A stretch of DNA of 18,374 nt from UBA11855 sp964591705 (lineage in GTDB: Archaea; Thermoproteota; Bathyarchaeia; Bathyarchaeales; Bathycorpusculaceae): assembly GCA_964591705.1 (NCBI GenBank), contig CAZQCX010000034.1, positions 1 to 18,374 of the forward strand, given 5' to 3'. Below the pieces are notes generated by a model, which was not told the DNA's origin, did not search any database, and saw only the letters and a list, made by a program, of their open reading frames with translations. Positions 14,602 to 18,374 of the stretch are shown here, piece by piece (positions within the stretch are counted from its first letter, which is position 1; every line of letters starts with the position of its first letter). Position numbers and translations under genes: made by a program.

Positions 14602-14902
14602 TTCTATTTCTGTTTAGCAGTAACAACTCTGCTTCGTCGTTCATTGCAGATTCTGAATGGGTCGTTTTTTTGGCCCGTCGCAGATAGTGGATGGCAGCTT
14701 GGGTTTTTGGATCCGTATTGCCCCCACTAGACTGTCCTTTTCTGGTGTTTTCCGCTTCCTTGAGAGTTCATCTTCCCATGTGCCTTCTTTCTCTTCTCAT
14801 TGACTCAAAGCTTTTCCACATAGGCTGAGTCTACAATGAGGTGCCTGTCATAAGGGCCATTTGGGAATATTTTAAAACTCGGAAGGGTTTCTTTCATGAA
14901 TC
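14602..14902. other. 301-base gap without a confident gene
   Basis: No clear gene is present. On the minus strand there is a 30-codon frame from ATG 14897 to TGA at 14805-14807 (MKETLPSFKIFPNGPYDR then HLIVDSAYVEKL), and other short open stretches follow in other frames at about 14640-14800. They could be remnants of a decayed gene or chance. A TATA-like TATTTTAAA at 14870-14878 serves the next gene on the plus strand. Confidence 0.35.
14870..14878 (+). promoter_or_regulatory. TATA box for the unknown membrane-protein gene
   Basis: TATTTTAAA lies 25-33 bases before the ATG at 14903, which predicts a start only a base or two upstream. The transcript would be nearly leaderless, a common archaeal arrangement. 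Confidence 0.45.
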
Positions 14903-15418
14903 ATGAGACTGAGCGAAGCGGTTGTCACAACTCTCAAGAATAGGCGGTTCTGGGTGTGGCAGCTTGGTGGGGCAGTCATTTATGGAATTCCGGCGGCAAT
15001 GCGGTTCGTTACTGGCAGTGTCTACTTGCCTTTTCTCAGTTTGCTGGAAACGCCTTGGATAGACCATTATGTTCCAGGCAATCTTGTGGAAAAGATATTG
15101 GTGGGTGCATTTTTCCCGGGAGGGGCGGGTGGTGTGTCTGGAGAAGTATTAGCTTCAGAATACGTTGGTTTACCTGTTTGGGGAAGGAAAAAGTATCAGG
15201 CTAGGTTTGTTGGTGCAATGGTTCAAACCGCTGCATGGTCAGTTTTTCAGCTGTGGGGTAATCTGCAGAATATCAAAGGTCCATACGGAGGCAACATATT
15301 CGAATATCCTATGGTGTATCCGCTTAATTTTCTGCTTGCTTCATTTTCCATATTCACGCCCGACGTTCTAAAATTCGCAAAGTCAGTTTTGGGTTCCGCA
15401 AAAAGCAAATTCCGTTAA
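14903..15418 (+). CDS. Unknown membrane protein
   Basis: I do not recognise the family. The 171 residues contain three to four hydrophobic segments: about 18-40 (WQLGGAVIYGIPAAMRFVTG), 64-80 (a Gly-rich VGAFFPGGAGGVSGEV), 103-120 (FVGAMVQTAAWSVFQLWG) and 136-155 (YPLNFLLASFSIFTPDVLKF). There are basic ends and a cytoplasmic-looking GRKKYQARF loop. The Gly-rich helix and overall size are reminiscent of small transporter subunits, but nothing is diagnostic. The start is supported by a TATA box giving a leaderless transcript. It is on the same strand as the ECF gene but has its own promoter. Confidence 0.65.
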   Translation: MRLSEAVVTTLKNRRFWVWQLGGAVIYGIPAAMRFVTGSVYLPFLSLLETPWIDHYVPGNLVEKILVGAFFPGGAGGVSGEVLASEYVGLPVWGRKKYQARFVGAMVQTAAWSVFQLWGNLQNIKGPYGGNIFEYPMVYPLNFLLASFSIFTPDVLKFAKSVLGSAKSKFR

Positions 15419-15465
15419 ATTGCTGTGAAAATACTCGTTTCTGGCATTATAGTCAAGCGAGAAGG

Positions 15466-15473
15466 TTATTATT
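15466..15473 (+). promoter_or_regulatory. TATA-like element for the PPOX-fold gene
   Basis: TTATTATT lies 24-31 bases before the ATG at 15497. This places the start at or next to that ATG and supports it over a GTG 72 bases further upstream. Confidence 0.35.
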
Positions 15474-15496
15474 GCGTTTTTTGTCTGATCATTCTC

Positions 15497-15973
15497 ATGT
15501 CATTCCATGTTAGGCGGCAAGACAGGGAAATGACCGACCCCGATGAAATGCGGAGAATACTGAGAACTGCTGATAGCGTCACTGTTGCTCTTTGCATGGA
15601 TAATCAACCGTACCTTGTTTTGCTCAGCCATGGTTACGATGAGACGCACAATTGCATCTACTTTCACTGTGCACCTGAAGGAAAAAAGATTGTCTATATG
15701 AAGGCAAACAACAAGGTTTGGGGTCAGGCTGTGATCAATTACCATTTGAAAGGTGAATGCGAGTACACTTACACCTGCGTTCACTTTTCCGGAAGAGTCA
15801 CATTAATCAACGATTTGGAAGAGAAATTTCATGCTCTGGAATGCATGGTCAGGCAGCTTTCTGAAAATCCTGAGGCAAAGCTGGCAAAGTTGAAACCGGA
15901 GAAGCTTGCCAAGACAGGTATTGGTCGAGTCGACATAGAATTTATGACAGGAAAAAAACTCAGACCTGAATGA
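15497..15973 (+). CDS. Pyridoxamine 5'-phosphate oxidase-like FMN-binding protein (NimA-related)
   Basis: This is a split-barrel flavin-binding protein of the pyridoxamine-phosphate-oxidase superfamily. The 158 residues begin with the family opening MSFHVRRQDREMTD...MRRIL, followed by strands VTVALCMDNQPYLVLLSHGY (about 28-47). IYFHCAPEGKKI (about 54-65) is the typical FMN-phosphate region, and a beta strand CVHFSGRVTLI follows. The C-terminus is helical and charged, then GRVDIEFMTGKKL. Relatives include nitroimidazole-resistance (NimA) and other flavoproteins; the physiological substrate is unknown. Translation could begin at GTG 15425, but the extra 24 residues are unlike the family and the ATG at 15497 sits where a leaderless transcript should start. 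Confidence 0.82.
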   Translation: MSFHVRRQDREMTDPDEMRRILRTADSVTVALCMDNQPYLVLLSHGYDETHNCIYFHCAPEGKKIVYMKANNKVWGQAVINYHLKGECEYTYTCVHFSGRVTLINDLEEKFHALECMVRQLSENPEAKLAKLKPEKLAKTGIGRVDIEFMTGKKLRPE

Positions 15974-16044
15974 TTGTTTTGATCGCCAAGTGTTTCATGA
16001 AAAGGTTAATTAGCCAAAATCTAGTGTATTCAAGCGGCATTTGA

Positions 16045-16122
16045 GCCCAGGTAGTATAGTCCGGTCTAGTATATGCGGCTGTCGCCCGCAGGACCCGGGT
16101 CCGAATCCCGGCCTGGGCGCCA
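16045..16122 (+). tRNA. tRNA-Asp (GTC), CCA end encoded
   Basis: A full cloverleaf can be drawn. The acceptor GCCCAGG pairs with CCTGGGC. The D arm GTAT/GTAT pairs through G-U and A-U pairs around an 11-base loop. The anticodon stem TGCGG/CCGCA encloses the loop CTGTCGC (anticodon GTC), the variable loop is 4 bases, and the T stem is CCGGG/CCCGG. Discriminator G is at 16119 and CCA at 16120-16122. The T loop reads TCCGAAT, with C where most tRNAs have the T that becomes pseudouridine 55. There is no intron. A TATA-like GGTTAATTAG lies at 16004-16013. Confidence 0.95.
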
Positions 16123-16132
16123 AAACCCAAAA

Positions 16133-16145
16133 TTTTCCTTATTTT
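16133..16145 (+). terminator. T-rich terminator after tRNA-Asp
   Basis: TTTTCCTTATTTT begins about 11 bases past the encoded CCA, a usual U-rich archaeal termination signal for a single tRNA gene. Confidence 0.45.
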
Positions 16146-16289
16146 GCAGAATAAGGCTGTAATTAAGCTAATTTCCAGACTAAACCTTACAGCAAGGTGG
16201 AAAAGCTTTGGAGGATGGATTTGGGGGTGACGAAGGGAAAATCGAAGACCAAAAATCTTCTCGAGAATTCCTACAGTATCGTAGTAATT

Positions 16290-16298
16290 CTTTATAAG
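16290..16298 (+). promoter_or_regulatory. TATA box of the toxin-antitoxin operon
   Basis: CTTTATAAG lies 39-47 bases before the antitoxin ATG. The predicted start near 16320 leaves a short leader in which AbrB-type autorepression could act. Confidence 0.5.
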
Positions 16299-16336
16299 CA
16301 AGGTTTGTTAGTAAGAATATTGCGAGTGTACCAAGA

Positions 16337-16588
16337 ATGGCATCGGTTATTGTCACGAGGCACGCGCAAGTCACGATACCCAAAGAAATACGCGAAAAAG
16401 TTGGGATTGCGGAAGGAGACAGGGTGAGAATGAAGGTAGTGGAAGGGAATAAGATAGTGATTGAGAAAGCTAACGAAGAAGCATGGAAAGATTGCGCTGA
16501 CTTTCTACCCGAAGACTTTGAGAAAATACTGGAATCTCTGCATGTTGATTCGACAAGCAGATTCAAGCGCCTCGGGCTGGTTCCCTAA
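16337..16588 (+). CDS. vapB: AbrB/SpoVT-type antitoxin (VapB-like)
   Basis: The product is a DNA-binding swapped-hairpin antitoxin. The 83 residues begin with SVIVTRHAQVTIPKEIREKV, followed by GIAEGDRVRMKVVEGNKIVI, the standard AbrB/MazE-like fold (about residues 2-43). A C-terminal tail rich in Asp, Glu and Phe (CADFLPEDFEKILESL) is the usual toxin-binding part. It should neutralise the downstream PIN toxin and repress its own operon. The ATG is 39 bases after a TATA box. The toxin TTG begins two bases past the antitoxin TAA, so the two are translationally coupled. Confidence 0.88.
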   Translation: MASVIVTRHAQVTIPKEIREKVGIAEGDRVRMKVVEGNKIVIEKANEEAWKDCADFLPEDFEKILESLHVDSTSRFKRLGLVP

Positions 16589-16590
16589 AT

Positions 16591-17058
16591 TTGGGCGACG
16601 AAAAGAAAACAGCCATAAAAGGAACAAAAAGAGCATTCATTGACACTTCAATAATTGTCGATGTTGATAGGGGAAAGCAAGAGGTCATAGACCTTTGCAA
16701 ACGATTAACTAGTACCGACAGCGCATTCATAAGCACCATAAGCGTGTCAGAGATCTTGACGGGATCGTTTCTGAGGCAAGACCACAAAGTTGCGGTGAAG
16801 AAAGCGGAAAGAGTGCTCAGCCAATTCCGCTGGGTTCCATTGGACGGCGAGGTGGCAAAGCTCATTGCCGAATTGAACGCGTACCTGATCTCTAAGGGAC
16901 AACCTATAGAATACCAAGATGTAGCGATCGCTGCTTCTTTTCTTCTGGAATGTTGTGATGTGTTGCTGACCGAGAATAAAGACCATTTTGGAAGACTACC
17001 CAATCTTAAAGACAAAGTGATGACTCCAAAAGAGTTTTTTTGCCAAGAATCACATTAA
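16591..17058 (+). CDS. vapC: PIN-domain ribonuclease toxin (VapC family)
   Basis: This is a metal-dependent endoribonuclease toxin. The 155 residues carry the PIN acidic residues: D18 in FIDTSIIVDV, E54 in ISVSEILTG, D110 in YQDVAIAA, and the C-terminal LLTENKDHFGRL block where the last acidic site lies. Length and order match VapC. The start is TTG; no ATG or GTG precedes the FIDTS strand in frame, and about 14 basic residues come first. Expression depends on the antitoxin gene two bases upstream. An insertion sequence begins 11 bases (plus its target repeat) after the stop, so the 3' untranslated region has been replaced. Confidence 0.9.
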   Translation: MGDEKKTAIKGTKRAFIDTSIIVDVDRGKQEVIDLCKRLTSTDSAFISTISVSEILTGSFLRQDHKVAVKKAERVLSQFRWVPLDGEVAKLIAELNAYLISKGQPIEYQDVAIAASFLLECCDVLLTENKDHFGRLPNLKDKVMTPKEFFCQESH

Positions 17059-17069
17059 GGACTAATCAT

Positions 17070-17073
17070 CTAG
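17070..17073. repeat. Left target-site duplication (CTAG)
   Basis: CTAG flanks the left inverted repeat and is matched by CTAG at the right end. It fits the 4-base YTAR target preference known for IS701-family elements. Because CTAG is its own reverse complement, it could also be the tip of the inverted repeat. Confidence 0.6.
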
Positions 17074-17090
17074 CTGATAGTTTGCGTTTT
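17074..17090 (+). repeat. Left terminal inverted repeat of the IS
   Basis: CTGATAGTTTGCGTTTT is the exact reverse complement of 18354-18370. Confidence 0.9.
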
Positions 17091-17101
17091 GATGTTGATT
17101 C

Positions 17102-18349
17102 GTGTCAAAGCTTATTTGCTCATCGATCATATGGACATTCATGTTCAGAATTTTGGCCAGTGTACCTGGCAGGCTCAAAAATCTCTTTCCTCACTTCAAG
17201 CCGTACTTTACTAAGCCTCAATTCGACAATTTCTGCCGTGCTGAAATGGGGCTAATTGGTGCAGGCAAAAAAGAACACGACATAGTTAGCATGAACAAAC
17301 TCTTCATGGATAGAAAAGACCAAAGCAGCCTTAACCGTTTCTTCACAAACGCAAAGTGGGCACTCAAGGGCATTGCAGACGCGGCTAAAGAAATGCTTCT
17401 AGGAGAAGCCGCCAAGCAGCCTCCAGCAGCAGCTTTTGAATCTGTGGAGCATCGTTCAATAGACGACACGGTTTGCAGAAAGTACAGTTCAAAGACGGAG
17501 ATGGCTTGCTACAACTATTCCTCAACCATGGGAAGGGTTCTTAGCCATGACTTTGTAACCAGCATCTACCAGAACGGTCAGACCGGGATTCCAGACGACA
17601 TAAAGATGTACGGTAGCAAGAAGAAATGTCGAGAAAAAGGAGTGGAATTCAAAACCAAGATTCAGCTTGCATGTGAAATCATAGATGAACACGTACCTCT
17701 TGAGAAGGAGACGATAATGCATTGGGACAGCTGGTACATGTGCAGGGACCCCGTGGAGCATTGTAAGGCTCGCCACTACCGGTGGATTGGAGAGGTCAAA
17801 AGCAACCGAATCGTGTTCTACCAAAACGAGCGACTGCATCTTCATGAATTATTTGATAGGCTGCGGGAAACGGGAAGGTTTGTTGACGCTGTGGTCGACG
17901 GCGAAATCTATCAAGTCTGCAAGGTAAACGTGTTCATTCCTGACGTCGGCAACATTTCGGTTCTGATCAATGTCAAGGCTGACACGCATGCTTTTCATAT
18001 GCTGTGCACCAATCTTTCTGAGTTGACAGTTATGGAGCTCGTGGAGCATGCGCTTAAGCGGCATGCAACAGAGATGTTTCATAAGGAAGCTAAGGCTTTA
18101 GGTCTAGAGGAGTATAAGTTCCAGCGGAGCGAAGCGGCGCTTATACACACGCACCTAGTCTGTGTGGCGCTTATACTCCTAGACGTTCTTAGGCGAAGGC
18201 TTCTGCGTTATGGAATCAAAAAGTCTCTTATGACTATGGCCGCTACGGTTGATTGGGCAGTTGGACAGGCAGGAGACCTCTTTGTTCATGCAATCAGAAA
18301 TTCAAACCTCTCAACAAGAAGCTTATTGCGGATGATAAACACAAAATAA
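17102..18349 (+). CDS. DDE transposase, IS701-like family
   Basis: The 415-residue product catalyses cut-and-paste movement of the element that encodes it. The N-terminal part holds FTKPQFDNF (about 36-44) and DQSSLNRFFTNAKW (73-86), family hallmarks of the DDE_5/IS701 group. Catalytic residues are probably D121 or D122 (SIDDTVC), D209 (HWDSWYM) and E324 in the ATEMFHKEAKALGL helix, with EVKSNR (231-236) after the second Asp. The C-terminus YKFQRSEAALIHTHLV with a hydrophobic helix is also typical. The GTG at 17102 gives a start inside the element; an ATG at 17141 (MFRILASV) may be the true start. The frame is intact. Confidence 0.88.
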   Translation: MSKLICSSIIWTFMFRILASVPGRLKNLFPHFKPYFTKPQFDNFCRAEMGLIGAGKKEHDIVSMNKLFMDRKDQSSLNRFFTNAKWALKGIADAAKEMLLGEAAKQPPAAAFESVEHRSIDDTVCRKYSSKTEMACYNYSSTMGRVLSHDFVTSIYQNGQTGIPDDIKMYGSKKKCREKGVEFKTKIQLACEIIDEHVPLEKETIMHWDSWYMCRDPVEHCKARHYRWIGEVKSNRIVFYQNERLHLHELFDRLRETGRFVDAVVDGEIYQVCKVNVFIPDVGNISVLINVKADTHAFHMLCTNLSELTVMELVEHALKRHATEMFHKEAKALGLEEYKFQRSEAALIHTHLVCVALILLDVLRRRLLRYGIKKSLMTMAATVDWAVGQAGDLFVHAIRNSNLSTRSLLRMINTK

Positions 18350-18353
18350 CGTG

Positions 18354-18370
18354 AAAACGCAAACTATCAG
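18354..18370 (-). repeat. Right terminal inverted repeat of the IS
   Basis: AAAACGCAAACTATCAG is the exact reverse complement of the left end; it begins 4 bases after the transposase stop codon. Confidence 0.9.
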
Positions 18371-18374
18371 CTAG
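18371..18374. repeat. Right target-site duplication (CTAG) at the window edge
   Basis: The last four bases are CTAG, matching 17070-17073. If the duplication reading is right, nothing of the sequence beyond the element is in view. Confidence 0.5.

Larger units (their letters stand above)
17074..18370 (+). mobile_element. Complete IS701-like insertion sequence, 1297 bp
   Basis: One transposase gene is enclosed by perfect 17-base terminal inverted repeats (CTGATAGTTTGCGTTTT at 17074-17090 and its complement at 18354-18370). CTAG is present on both sides. Similarity between the ends continues imperfectly for about 10 more bases. The transposase occupies nearly the whole element. Nothing visible is broken, so it could be active. 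The size is usual for the family. Confidence 0.85.

Noticed and set aside
15425..15496. GTG start extending the PPOX-fold protein by 24 residues
   Set aside because: The extension is hydrophobic and unlike the family, while a TATA element predicts a transcript starting near the ATG at 15497.
16045..16122. Intron in the tRNA gene
   Set aside because: The anticodon stem and 7-base loop are continuous and the total length is normal.
16180..16566. 128-codon minus-strand frame opposite the antitoxin gene
   Set aside because: It is a shadow of the vapB-like gene and its upstream region; the composition is Ser/Thr/Pro-rich without a recognisable domain.
16123..18374. Attachment-site duplication of the tRNA-Asp 3' end
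   Set aside because: I found no second copy of the tRNA 3' sequence within the window.
1..18374. CRISPR array
   Set aside because: No regularly spaced direct repeats of CRISPR size were seen.

Overview
The window is archaeal and fits a TACK-group lineage, most likely Bathyarchaeia or a close relative. Four things point there: a CdvB/ESCRT-III cell-division protein, a DGGGP synthase for ether lipids, a RimK-type ligase of the kind that glutamylates tetrahydromethanopterin or F420, and A/T-rich TATA promoters with short leaders. Many genes start with TTG or GTG and several neighbours overlap by 1 to 4 bases. The phylum is an inference from gene content, because no rRNA is present.

Layout. Positions 1-363 hold the acidic Glu/Pro/Thr-rich tail of a gene that enters from the left. 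An overlapping minus-strand pair follows: valS (valyl-tRNA synthetase), then nadX (aspartate dehydrogenase). Divergent from valS, and sharing an A/T-rich promoter with it, is a TPP riboswitch. It controls an ECF thiamine transporter S component (thiT-like) that overlaps a PurM/HypE/ThiL-superfamily gene, so this looks like a thiamine uptake and perhaps phosphorylation operon. On the minus strand facing it lie a RimK-like ATP-grasp ligase and fdhD, overlapping by one base; both plausibly serve C1/molybdopterin metabolism. Next come a large membrane-anchored beta-propeller protein, a winged-helix regulator with two membrane helices, and, divergent from the regulator, a small membrane-anchored protein of unknown function.

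The central part (10.3-13.4 kb) is all on the minus strand: a CdvB paralogue, a UbiA-family DGGGP synthase and a short homocitrate/isopropylmalate-synthase family enzyme. A 431-base intergenic region then holds a G/C-rich stretch with four small hairpins (possible RNA) and a palindromic operator candidate over the promoter of a second ECF S component. A 301-base gap without a clear gene precedes an unknown membrane protein and a PPOX-fold flavoprotein.

The right end looks like an accessory pocket. A tRNA-Asp(GTC) gene is followed by an AbrB-VapC toxin-antitoxin pair and then by an apparently complete IS701-like insertion sequence. The IS has 17-bp perfect inverted repeats and sits between two CTAG copies, the second of which is the last four bases of the window. 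No ECF ATPase or T component is present, so both S components must rely on a shared module encoded elsewhere.
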